In this document: positions 1 through 11,927 of the stretch, in pieces
Numbering within the stretch: the first letter of the stretch is position 1
Layout of the letters: every line of letters starts with the position of its first letter
Source: Virgibacillus ihumii
GTDB taxonomy: Bacteria > Bacillota > Bacilli > Bacillales > Amphibacillaceae
NCBI RefSeq assembly: GCF_902726655.1
Contig: NZ_CACVAN010000001.1
Coordinates: 3,534,001 to 3,598,000, forward strand
Direction of reading: 5' to 3'
DNA length: 64,000 nt
The notes under the pieces: generated by a model
What the model saw: only the letters and a program-made list of their open reading frames with translations
Told to the model about the DNA's origin: nothing
Databases searched by the model: none
Translations under genes and position numbers: made by a program

Positions 1-93
1 GAACAAGTAACCGGGTTTGAGGTTAGTCATCACCGAATGGAAATTTATGGCAAATGCGAAGGTTGCCAGCAGCTTGAAACACAAAAGCATTAA
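1..93 (+). CDS. perR: PerR peroxide-stress repressor, C-terminal end only
   Basis: The window opens inside this gene; only the last 30 codons and the stop are visible, in frame from base 1. The tail reads GFEVSHHRMEIYGKCEGCQQ, which matches the end of the Fur-family peroxide sensor PerR, including the second C-x2-C pair of its structural zinc site. PerR represses catalase, haem and iron genes until a metal-bound histidine is oxidised. The order perR-ygzB-ygxA-rrn is the B. subtilis order, which supports the name over other Fur paralogues. Confidence 0.85.
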   Translation, partial: EQVTGFEVSHHRMEIYGKCEGCQQLETQKH

Positions 94-103
94 TCATTAT
101 ATA

Positions 104-140
104 AAAAGCCGGATGTCCTGTGTGGGCATCCGGCTTTATT
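104..140 (+). terminator. Rho-independent terminator of perR
   Basis: A 10 bp perfect stem AAGCCGGATG / CATCCGGCTT (106-115 with 127-136) is followed by TTATT, 12 bases after the perR stop codon. Confidence 0.85.
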
Positions 141-147
141 GGCAGTT

Positions 148-216
148 GAGAAAGTATAAAATCCTTGCTTACCGCATAAGTTCATCTAAAGGTTTGGTAA
201 CAAACCAAGTTTTCTA
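148..216 (+). repeat. Hairpin repeat element, copy 1 of 4 (degenerate)
   Basis: This is a roughly 70 bp copy of an element also found at 684-761, 52373-52449 and 58040-58118. It keeps the left block AAAGTATAAAATCCTTGCTTA, here cut to its core, the central GCATAAG, and the right block CCAAGTTTTCTA. The internal stem before the right block is weaker than in the other copies. It lies just past the 3' end of ygzB. Confidence 0.8.
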
Positions 217-251
217 ATTTGTTTATGAAGTTCCCTTTGTTAGCGGGCTTT

Positions 252-650
252 TTATTTTTTGTCCTCTTTTGCCTTCTGTTTTGCTTCTTTACGGTATTTG
301 CGTGTATTATATTTTTCATCGAATTCTTTTCCCTCAAGGTCTTTGTCAAGAGTCAGCGGCTGCTTGCAGTGCATACATGCATCAACACGTCCAAGCATCT
401 TGGTCGGTTTCTCGCAGTTTGGACAGACGATGGGAACCGCTTTTGTGGATAGCATGCCGATCCAAAAATAAACAACACAACTGAAAATGACAAACAGCAG
501 GCCGATTATCATAAACGTTGCCATCAGCCATTCAATTTGCTTGGACAGGATTCCACCGTACATAAAGGCAAAGCCAATGAATACCTGAGCCAGGGCAAAA
601 GAACGGATTTTATTAATTTTGCTTGAGTAGACTAACTGCTGCTTTGCCAT
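252..650 (-). CDS. ygzB: YgzB-family membrane protein with zinc ribbon
   Basis: This 132-residue protein has two predicted membrane segments at about residues 17-35 and 40-66. They are followed by a cytosolic CPNC-x13-CMHC pair (about 77-96) that looks like a small zinc ribbon, then a very basic lysine-rich tail. Size, layout and position between perR and ygxA match the B. subtilis YgzB family (DUF2614), whose function is not known. It reads opposite to perR and ygxA. Copies of the hairpin repeat lie on both sides: one 35 bp past its stop, one 34 bp before its start. Confidence 0.85.
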   Translation of the reverse strand: MAKQQLVYSSKINKIRSFALAQVFIGFAFMYGGILSKQIEWLMATFMIIGLLFVIFSCVVYFWIGMLSTKAVPIVCPNCEKPTKMLGRVDACMHCKQPLTLDKDLEGKEFDEKYNTRKYRKEAKQKAKEDKK

Positions 651-683
651 GCTTGGCCTCCTTAATATTCCATTGGCAGATAA

Positions 684-761
684 GAAAGTATAAAAACTTT
701 CTTACTGCATAAGTGCAACTATGGTTGCCACCCAAAAGCTTGGTGACAACCAAGTTTTCTA
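684..761 (+). repeat. Hairpin repeat element, copy 2 of 4
   Basis: A 78 bp copy with two clear hairpins. The left one is AAGAAAGT / ACTTTCTT around ATAAAA. The right one is GGTTGCCACC / GGTGACAACC with one mismatch, ending AAGTTTTCTA, which is terminator-like. It occupies the gap between the divergent ygzB and ygxA genes. Confidence 0.85.
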
Positions 762-863
762 AACAGTATAGCATATTTTCACAGCTTTTTTGACCTCAAA
801 AAAAGGATTTCACAAAAATATAACGAATTATATACTATTGAGGTTAATGGGGGAATCGTCAAA

Positions 864-1736
864 ATGGAAGATTTACTGAGACCAATTTATCAGGAACGTG
901 CCAGTGATTGCGGCACGTTAGGTATAGTGATTATTGAAAAAATGAAACCAAACAGTCCGATTACTGATAATTTTGATGTGATTCTGCTGATTATTGTAAA
1001 TGATGACGCAAAGCAGGACTGGTTTGTAAAACATTATGAACTTGAAGATGAAAAGACAGCAGCCATGCACATTGTGACAGAGAAACAATTGATGGAATGG
1101 ATTGATACAAGCGGTTATCGAAAAGCAGTTGAATGGGTAATTAATGGGAAAGTTGTGTTTGATCGTAACGGTTATATTGCTGACTTAAAAAATCAGTTGC
1201 GCAAATTCCCGTTGGAGAAACGAAATTTGCGGAAAGCAATGGAATTTGGAAAACTGGTCAAGAGTTATAATGAAGTGAAAGAGCTTCATGAATCAAATCA
1301 GCTTAAAGACGCATACAGCCGAATGGTGCATTCGCTTCATTATTTGGCGAGACTTGCTGTCATTGAAAAAGGCTACCATCCGGAAGTGACACTTTGGAAC
1401 CAAGTGAAACAGATTGACCCCGAGGTATATAAGTTGTATGAAGAGCTAGTTGAAAGTGAAGAGGATATTGAACAACGTATTAAACTGATGATTCTGGCCG
1501 CGGACTTTGCTATCAGCACCAGAGCGGAAGTCTCCGCAAAACATTTACTGGATATTATCCGGACGAAAGATGCGGCCTGGTCGTATGAAGAATTGAAGCA
1601 GCAGCCGGCGGTATCACCATACGTGCTTGATCTCGCCGCAATGTTAATGTATCTTCATGAAAAAGGTTTGCTTGAAACCGAATTGGCTTTGACAAAGGGT
1701 GCTGGAGTTTATCAGCTGAAGTACAAATCTATATAA
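864..1736 (+). CDS. ygxA: YgxA nucleotidyltransferase-like protein
   Basis: The 290-residue product matches the size and position of B. subtilis YgxA, a nucleotidyltransferase-like protein encoded directly upstream of an rRNA operon. The N-terminal part (about 1-110) has the alternating strand/helix look of a nucleotidyltransferase fold; the middle is a long helical stretch; the C-terminal 70 residues look like a winged-helix segment. I cannot point to an intact metal-binding catalytic triad, so activity is unproven. A strong terminator follows, separating it from the rrn promoters. Confidence 0.8.
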   Translation: MEDLLRPIYQERASDCGTLGIVIIEKMKPNSPITDNFDVILLIIVNDDAKQDWFVKHYELEDEKTAAMHIVTEKQLMEWIDTSGYRKAVEWVINGKVVFDRNGYIADLKNQLRKFPLEKRNLRKAMEFGKLVKSYNEVKELHESNQLKDAYSRMVHSLHYLARLAVIEKGYHPEVTLWNQVKQIDPEVYKLYEELVESEEDIEQRIKLMILAADFAISTRAEVSAKHLLDIIRTKDAAWSYEELKQQPAVSPYVLDLAAMLMYLHEKGLLETELALTKGAGVYQLKYKSI

Positions 1737-1793
1737 AAATTTATGCACACTGGACGTTTGGTCAGCATAAGAATATATGGTTGATGCAGCAAT

Positions 1794-1829
1794 AAGGGCT
1801 ATGGCAGTTATTCCATAGCCCTTGATTTA
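1794..1829 (+). terminator. Terminator after ygxA
   Basis: An 11 bp perfect stem AAGGGCTATGG / CCATAGCCCTT (1794-1804 with 1813-1823) is followed by a T-rich tract. Confidence 0.85.
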
Positions 1830-1854
1830 TTATTGGTTTGGTTGGAAAATAATA

Positions 1855-1883
1855 TTGACTTTAAAAATGAGGCATGATAAAGT
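1855..1883 (+). promoter_or_regulatory. rrn promoter P1
   Basis: TTGACT at 1855-1860, a 17-base spacer and a weaker -10 TAAAGT at 1878-1883. It is about 340 bp before 16S, the upstream member of the tandem promoter pair usual for Bacillus rrn operons. Confidence 0.55.
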
Positions 1884-2031
1884 AATATTCGCTGTTGAAA
1901 TTCATGGCGAATTTGCGAGGCGAAACATGATTAAAATTTGCTCTTGATTTGAGCAGGATATCATGGTATATTGAATATCGTTGCGCTTGGTTAGGCAACG
2001 GAACTTCTTTCAAAAAAACTTCAATTAATTA

Positions 2032-2060
2032 TTGACATTATTTTTGGAAGATGGTATATT
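2032..2060 (+). promoter_or_regulatory. rrn promoter P2
   Basis: TTGACA at 2032-2037 and TATATT at 2055-2060 with an ideal 17-base spacer, preceded by A/T-rich sequence that could act as an UP element. A boxA-like leader motif, TGCTCTTTGAAAACTGAAC, follows at about 2098, as in Bacillus rrn leaders. Confidence 0.85.
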
Positions 2061-2219
2061 AGTGAAGTCGCTGTTTTGAACGCGGCGCAATAAATTTGCT
2101 CTTTGAAAACTGAACAAAACAACCAGTATGTCAAGAAACAGGACGAAAGCAAAAGCTTTCCCCTGGATTCAATTTACGAAGCTAAGCTATGGTTGATTGG
2201 TGTCAATCATATATCAACT

Positions 2220-6998
<4,779 letters not shown>

Positions 6999-7064
6999 TC
7001 GCTTTTGATGATGCGTTGCATGGACGCTTATTCAGTTTTCAGGGTATAAATTCCTGAATAGCCC

Positions 7065-7093
7065 TTGCATTTTTTATCGAAAATGCCTATAAT
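7065..7093 (+). promoter_or_regulatory. Promoter between 23S and 5S
   Basis: TTGCAT at 7065-7070 and a perfect TATAAT at 7088-7093 with a 17-base spacer, 66 bp before 5S. It could transcribe 5S and the tRNA cluster independently of the rrn promoters. Confidence 0.6.
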
Positions 7094-7158
7094 ATATCTT
7101 GTCTTGAAAAATGAGGGAGAACATCGTGACGAAAGATGTCATGGTTCCAGCCCGAAGG

Positions 7159-7275
7159 TCTGGTAGCAATAGCGGAGAGGTCACACCTGTTCCCATGCCG
7201 AACACAGCAGTTAAGCTCTCCAGCGCCGATGGTAGTTGGGGCTTTGCCCCTGCAAGAGTAGGACGCCGCCAGGCC
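7159..7275 (+). rRNA. rrf: 5S ribosomal RNA
   Basis: Conserved 5S blocks TCCCATGCCGAACACAG and CGCCGATGGTAG are present. The terminal helix pairs TCTGGTAGC with the GCCGCCAGGC side. Length is about 117 bases. Confidence 0.95.
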
Positions 7276-7408
7276 ATATACATACATGGCTAGCGCTGAT
7301 TGATTAGGAAGACTTTTGATTATGGTCTCAAGGAAATAGCCGCCAAGGTCGTCATGTAGTGAATAATTTTATATAATATTCATGCATTGAATTTACTACT
7401 TGTATTAT

Positions 7409-7483
7409 TCCACAGTAGCTCAGCGGTAGAGCAATCGGCTGTTAACCGATCCGTCGCAGGTTCGATTCCTGCCTGTGGAGCCA
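7409..7483 (+). tRNA. tRNA-Asn (GTT)
   Basis: Acceptor arms TCCACAG / CTGTGGA, discriminator G and encoded CCA. The anticodon loop is CTGTTAA with GTT. First gene of the trnD-like cluster. Confidence 0.96.
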
Positions 7484-7484
7484 T

Positions 7485-7576
7485 GGAGAGCTGTCCGAGA
7501 GGCCGAAGGAGCACGATTGGAAATCGTGTAGACCGCTATCGCGGTCTCGAGGGTTCGAATCCCTCGCTCTCCGCCA
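7485..7576 (+). tRNA. tRNA-Ser (GGA)
   Basis: 92-base class II tRNA with a long variable arm (GACCGC / GCGGTC), anticodon GGA at 7519-7521, T arm GGGTTCGAATCCC and encoded CCA. Confidence 0.96.
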
Positions 7577-7587
7577 TTTTCAATATT

Positions 7588-7662
7588 GGCCCGTTGGTCA
7601 AGTGGTTAAGACACCGCCCTTTCACGGCGGTAACACGGGTTCGAATCCCGTACGGGTCACCA
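7588..7662 (+). tRNA. tRNA-Glu (TTC)
   Basis: Acceptor GGCCCGT / ACGGGTC, anticodon stem CCGCC / GGCGG with TTC at 7621-7623, encoded CCA. Confidence 0.96.
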
Positions 7663-7669
7663 CTAATAT

Positions 7670-7745
7670 GGAGGATTAGCTCAGCTGGGAGAGCACCTGC
7701 CTTACAAGCAGGGGGTCGCAGGTTCGAGCCCTGCATCCTCCACCA
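7670..7745 (+). tRNA. tRNA-Val (TAC)
   Basis: Acceptor GGAGGAT / ATCCTCC, anticodon loop CTTACAA, encoded CCA. Confidence 0.96.
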
Positions 7746-7758
7746 TTTAAATTCATAT

Positions 7759-7835
<77 letters not shown>

Positions 7836-7857
7836 AATTACTTCTATTACATAAATT

Positions 7858-7934
7858 GGTCCGGTAGTTCAGCTGGTTAGAATGCCTGCCTGTCACGCAG
7901 GAGGTCGCGGGTTCGAGTCCCGTCCGGACCGCCA
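7858..7934 (+). tRNA. tRNA-Asp (GTC)
   Basis: Acceptor GGTCCGG / CCGGACC, anticodon loop CTGTCAC, encoded CCA. Confidence 0.96.
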
Positions 7935-8037
7935 CTAATTTTTGGTTTAACATACATATTAATTTATTAGTAAGCCGATAAGGCATTATCTGGTTTAGTG
8001 ATTATGAATAAGGATCACGCTTTAATAATTCTATTTT

Positions 8038-8113
8038 GGCTCTGTAGCTCAGTCGGTAGAGCAAGGGACTGAAAATCCCTGTGTCGGCGGTTCGATTCCG
8101 TCCGGAGCCACCA
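8038..8113 (+). tRNA. tRNA-Phe (GAA)
   Basis: Anticodon GAA in the loop CTGAAAA, encoded CCA. The roughly 100-base gap between tRNA-Asp and this gene is the longest in the cluster. Confidence 0.95.
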
Positions 8114-8120
8114 TTTTTTT

Positions 8121-8205
8121 GGAGGGGTAGCGAAGTGGCTAAACGCGGCGGACTGTAAATCCGCTCCCTCAGGGTTCGGGAGTTCGAATCTCTCCCCCTC
8201 CACCA
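8121..8205 (+). tRNA. tRNA-Tyr (GTA)
   Basis: 85-base class II tRNA with variable arm; acceptor GGAGGGG / CCCCTCC; anticodon GTA; CCA encoded. In B. subtilis trnD a tRNA-Thr sits between Phe and Tyr; here only seven bases separate them. Confidence 0.95.
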
Positions 8206-8215
8206 TTTTGAATAC

Positions 8216-8289
8216 AGGGGTATAGTTTAATGGTAAAACGAAGGTCTCCAAAACCTTTGATGTGGGTTCGATTCCTACTACCCCTGCCA
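8216..8289 (+). tRNA. tRNA-Trp (CCA)
   Basis: Acceptor AGGGGTA / TACCCCT, anticodon CCA in the loop TCTCCAAAA, encoded 3' CCA. Confidence 0.95.
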
Positions 8290-8302
8290 TTAAATATATG
8301 AT

Positions 8303-8379
8303 GGCGGTCGTGGCGAAGTGGTTAACGCACCGGATTGTGGCTCCGGCACACGTGGGTTCGATCCCCACCGGTCGCCCCA
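8303..8379 (+). tRNA. tRNA-His (GTG)
   Basis: Anticodon GTG. The gene encodes the extra 5' G (position -1) expected of tRNA-His, which pairs with C73. CCA is encoded. Confidence 0.95.
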
Positions 8380-8394
8380 TTTTTAATTAAATAT

Positions 8395-8469
8395 TGGGCC
8401 ATAGCCAAGCGGTAAGGCATCGGGTTTTGATCCCGTGTATCCCAGGTTCGAATCCTGGTGGCCCAGCCA
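8395..8469 (+). tRNA. tRNA-Gln (TTG)
   Basis: Acceptor TGGGCCA / TGGCCCA, anticodon TTG, encoded CCA. Confidence 0.95.
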
Positions 8470-8473
8470 TATT

Positions 8474-8548
8474 GCGGAAGTAGTTCAGTGGTAGAACACC
8501 ACCTTGCCAAGGTGGGGGTCGCGGGTTCGAATCCCGTCTTCCGCTCCA
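8474..8548 (+). tRNA. tRNA-Gly (GCC)
   Basis: Acceptor GCGGAAG / CTTCCGC, anticodon GCC, encoded CCA. Confidence 0.95.
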
Positions 8549-8566
8549 TTTTGATTAATCGGTTTT

Positions 8567-8640
<74 letters not shown>

Positions 8641-8650
8641 ACACACACAT

Positions 8651-8733
8651 GCCGGTGTGGCGGAATTGGCAGACGCGCATGACTCAAAATCATGTTCCTT
8701 CTGGGAGTGTCGGTTCGATCCCGACCACCGGTA
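8651..8733 (+). tRNA. tRNA-Leu (CAA), 3' CCA not encoded
   Basis: Class II tRNA with a short variable arm; acceptor GCCGGTG pairs with CACCGGT; anticodon stem CATGA / TCATG around CAA. Discriminator A is followed by CTA instead of CCA, unlike the other 13 genes here. The 3' end must be trimmed and CCA added by nucleotidyltransferase if the tRNA is functional. Confidence 0.92.
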
Positions 8734-8921
8734 CTACAAAAGTTAAAAATCCTTATAGGTCAATGCTTTGAGTGATTCAGAGTATTGGCTTTTTACGTTT
8801 CAGGGGTTAAAGCGAAGTATAATCGTGCGGACAGAACTTACGGTCAATAAGTATCATTAAACTAAATTATTCTACTTAAGCTAAGTTTTGCGATTGGCCT
8901 CACTGTCTCACTCACATTATA

Positions 8922-9716
8922 TTACCTAACATTACTACAAAGTTTTCCAATCTGATCCACCTCAACTTCCACCGTATCCCCAGATTTCAATGGGCAGCTT
9001 CCTGAAGGGGAACCAGTTGCGAGAATATCACCAGGCTCCAGTGTCATAACTTCCGAAATCCAGCTAATAAGATAGGGAATGGAAAGTGACATCTGATTCG
9101 TATTACTGTCTTGAACGACTTTTTTGTTTAAAGTCGTAACAATTTTTAAGTTAGTTGGATCGATGCCTGTCATGATATGAGGGCCTAATGGGCCAAAGGT
9201 ATCGAATCCTTTCCCTCTTGTAAACTGCGGGTCAGATTTCGTAAGGTCTCTTGCTGTCACATCGTTAAAAATTGTACAGCCAAAAACGTAATTTAATGCT
9301 TCTTCCTTTTTTATATTTTTACCGCGTCTCCCAATAACGAGTGCGACTTCTCCTTCCAATTCTACCTGGTTTGATAATTCGGTAGGTGGTAAAATGATTT
9401 CACCTTGATCAGGAATAAGAGATGAATTTGGTTTTAAAAACAGAAATGGTTCCGTGAGGCCTGCTTCTCCCCCGGTCTCTTTGGCATGTTCAGCATATGT
9501 CCAACCAAAATTAACAATTTTCGAAGGGATTACGGGCTCCAGAACCTTTACATCATTATATTTAACCCGTATGCTTTCATATTTGAGTTCATTGTTAACA
9601 ATCTCTGTAAATGTACTGGATAATTGTATAATTTCGTCATCCTCAGCTATACCGTAATACCTGTTATCATTTTTTTCATAACGAACTATTTTTTGTCCTT
9701 TTTGTATTGCCTTCAT
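8922..9716 (-). CDS. Fumarylacetoacetate hydrolase-family protein
   Basis: This 264-residue protein has the FAH fold of fumarylacetoacetases, acylpyruvases and homoprotocatechuate isomerase/decarboxylases, which cleave or isomerise beta-diketo acids with Mg2+ or Mn2+. Visible signatures are FGWTYAEHAKE at about residue 70, the metal ligands in ELEGEVALVIG (about 118-128), the FNDVTARD segment, and the C-terminal GDILATGSPSGS turn. There is no catabolic neighbour, so the substrate cannot be named. The start is ATG at 9716. The upstream partner is the tRNA cluster on the other strand. Confidence 0.8.
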   Translation of the reverse strand: MKAIQKGQKIVRYEKNDNRYYGIAEDDEIIQLSSTFTEIVNNELKYESIRVKYNDVKVLEPVIPSKIVNFGWTYAEHAKETGGEAGLTEPFLFLKPNSSLIPDQGEIILPPTELSNQVELEGEVALVIGRRGKNIKKEEALNYVFGCTIFNDVTARDLTKSDPQFTRGKGFDTFGPLGPHIMTGIDPTNLKIVTTLNKKVVQDSNTNQMSLSIPYLISWISEVMTLEPGDILATGSPSGSCPLKSGDTVEVEVDQIGKLCSNVR

Positions 9717-9933
9717 ATTAAATATAGTCCCCTTATTGATTTGATATCCTAATTATTATTACTTTGCTCAAAAATGCCCTTTCTATAACATCGATAGGAA
9801 CGATGTAGTTCACATGTTATAATTATCGTGTAAGGATAGATTTAATATAGCGTTTAAAGTTTATAGATTTTACTGCAATTGTAGTAAGTAATTCGGCACA
9901 GGAAGCCGTTTTTCATAAAAATTGGAGATGGTA

Positions 9934-10582
9934 ATGATGAAGCTAGTGGGGTCTTTTCTATTGCGCAGTACAGCCGGCCTGTTTGGTTATTTCATTATTT
10001 GGCCGATCAGTTTCTTTGCATTCGAACAAGCTTTTCTTCTTTCAGTATTGTATGCTCTTGTTGGAGGGGGATCTGTTTTCTTTGCCGTTAAAGGTGTGCA
10101 ACGGGGAATAGATATAAAAAGAAGTGGATTGAAGGTAGGAGAGTACCGTTATATCACGAAAAATTTAAAAGAAGCAAAAAAGAAAATTTCACGTCTGCAA
10201 AAAGTCTTATTTCGCATACGAAACTTTAGGGATGCAAGACAGAATTTACTTCTAATGCAGACCGTGCGTAAAATTTATACGAATACTAAAAAAGAACCGG
10301 AACGTTTTTACAAGGCAGAACGATTTTATTATAAAAACCTGGACTCTCTTGTGGAAATAGCAGAAAAATATACTTATTTGCTAGCAGCAGCCTGCAAAAA
10401 ACGCTGAGATGTCCAAAGCCTTAGCGGATACACGTGAAACGATGCACATGTTAACCGGTACAGTGAATAATGATTTGCATTATATGTTAAGGGACGATTT
10501 GGAAGTATTGGATGTTGAATTGGAAACAGCCAAGCGTACGATTAGTGATAAGAAGAAATATAACAGGAGGATACCGGAATGA
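9934..10582 (+). pseudogene. xpaC: XpaC-family membrane protein, frameshifted at an A6 run
   Basis: The first frame (two N-terminal membrane segments, then a basic helical domain) stops at 10407. Reading on in the +1 frame gives an uninterrupted continuation beginning NAEMSKALADTR and ending at 10582. Removing one A from the six-A run at 10396-10401 restores a protein of about 216 residues, close to B. subtilis XpaC (204). The restored stop overlaps the yaaN start as ATGA, typical of the intact xpaC-yaaN pair. The start is ATG 9934 or 9937, behind GGAG; the upstream TTG at 9922 precedes that site. It could be a recent mutation, a sequencing error or slippage. Confidence 0.75.
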
Positions 10583-11745
10583 GTGAAAACACAGAACGTA
10601 AACGCGATGCCATGGATGACTTATTAGCCAACCCATTTGGTGAACAAAATCAAAAGAAACCATCAACGGAAAGCATGGAGAATAAAAACGATAAATTAGT
10701 GGATACATTAAGCGAAGAGGATCGGAAAAAAGCGATGGATTTGTCTGAGCAAATTGATCCTGAAAATTATCAGTCTATTACGGAATATGGAACAGAAGCA
10801 CAGTCAAAACTGATGAATTTTTCCCATTCGATGCTTGATAATGTAAAGAATAAGGATGTAGGTGACATTAGCTCTATTTTAACGGATTTAATGAAAAGAC
10901 TGGAACAAGTCAATCCGGATGAATTGCGGCAGGAAAAATGCGGCTTATTCTCCCGTTTTTTCGGAAAAGTTTCCGGTTCAGTTAATGAAATAATGTCCAA
11001 ATATCAAAAAACTGGTGCGCAAATTGATAAAATCAGTGTTAAATTGGAGCGAAGCAAAGATGTATTAGAAAAAGACAATCATATGCTGCAGGACATGTTT
11101 GATAAAAACCATGATTACTTTGATGCCTTAAACATTTATATCGCAGCAGGTGAGGTAAAAAGAGAGGAACTAATCAATACAACCATCCCTCAATTAAAAC
11201 AAAAGGCTGAGCGGACCCAAAATCAAATGGATACGCAAGAAGTCAATGATGTTATGCAATTTGCAGAACGGCTTGATAAACGGCTGCATGATTTAAAGCT
11301 GAGCAAACAAATTACGTTGCAAACCGCCCCGCAAATTCGCTTGATTCAAAATACCAATCAGGCGTTAGTGGAAAAAATTCAATCCTCGATTTTAACATCC
11401 ATTCCACTTTGGAAAAATCAAATTGCTATTGCACTTACACTGCTTCGCCAGCAAAATGCTGTGGAGGCTCAGAAAGAAGTATCTAAGACAACAAATGAAT
11501 TGCTGCTGAAAAATTCGGATATGCTTAAAACCAACACAATTGAAACTGCAAAAGAAAATGAGCGTGGTGTGGTAGATATAGAAACATTAAAAACAACGCA
11601 GGAAAACTTGCTATCAACCATTGAAGAAACAATGCGTATTCAAACAGAAGGACGTGAAAAACGGAAACAGGCAGAAGAGGAAATAACAGGGATGGAGAAT
11701 GAAATGAAGCAAAAACTTCTGGAACTTGGAAAAAATCGTTCATAA
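10579..11745 (+). CDS. yaaN: TelA-family protein YaaN
   Basis: This 388-residue, largely helical protein belongs to the toxic-anion-resistance (TelA/KlaA) family and matches B. subtilis YaaN in size and in being encoded right after xpaC. The centre and C-terminus are long coiled-coil-like helices rich in Glu, Lys and Gln. The N-terminal 60 residues are acidic and look disordered. RBS AGGAGG lies at about 10566. Links to tellurite resistance come from plasmid homologues; the chromosomal role in Bacillus is not settled. It shares its ATG with the xpaC stop. Confidence 0.85.
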   Translation: MSENTERKRDAMDDLLANPFGEQNQKKPSTESMENKNDKLVDTLSEEDRKKAMDLSEQIDPENYQSITEYGTEAQSKLMNFSHSMLDNVKNKDVGDISSILTDLMKRLEQVNPDELRQEKCGLFSRFFGKVSGSVNEIMSKYQKTGAQIDKISVKLERSKDVLEKDNHMLQDMFDKNHDYFDALNIYIAAGEVKREELINTTIPQLKQKAERTQNQMDTQEVNDVMQFAERLDKRLHDLKLSKQITLQTAPQIRLIQNTNQALVEKIQSSILTSIPLWKNQIAIALTLLRQQNAVEAQKEVSKTTNELLLKNSDMLKTNTIETAKENERGVVDIETLKTTQENLLSTIEETMRIQTEGREKRKQAEEEITGMENEMKQKLLELGKNRS

Positions 11746-11803
11746 AGTAAAAAAAAGATGAGAAATTTATCTGGAACGAGGCTGGGACAAAACCCAGTAA
11801 AAT

Positions 11804-11856
11804 AGAATAAGCGTGGTCTCCACCATTAAGTGGAAAGACCACGCTTATTTTTTTGC
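11804..11856 (+). terminator. Terminator inside the left end of the insertion sequence
   Basis: A 14 bp stem AATAAGCGTGGTCT / AGACCACGCTTATT (11806-11819 with 11836-11849) is followed by seven T. It lies before the transposase start and would block read-through from yaaN. Confidence 0.85.
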
Positions 11857-11927
11857 TTTTAATAAACAAAAAGGACACCTTCTGATAAAATTAAAGTAAC
11901 CACACAATAATCATCGGAGGTGTCCTT

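Noticed and set aside
8737..8921. Phage attachment site at the 3' end of tRNA-Leu
   Set aside because: The gap after the tRNA holds no integrase and no repeated copy of the tRNA end further along the window.
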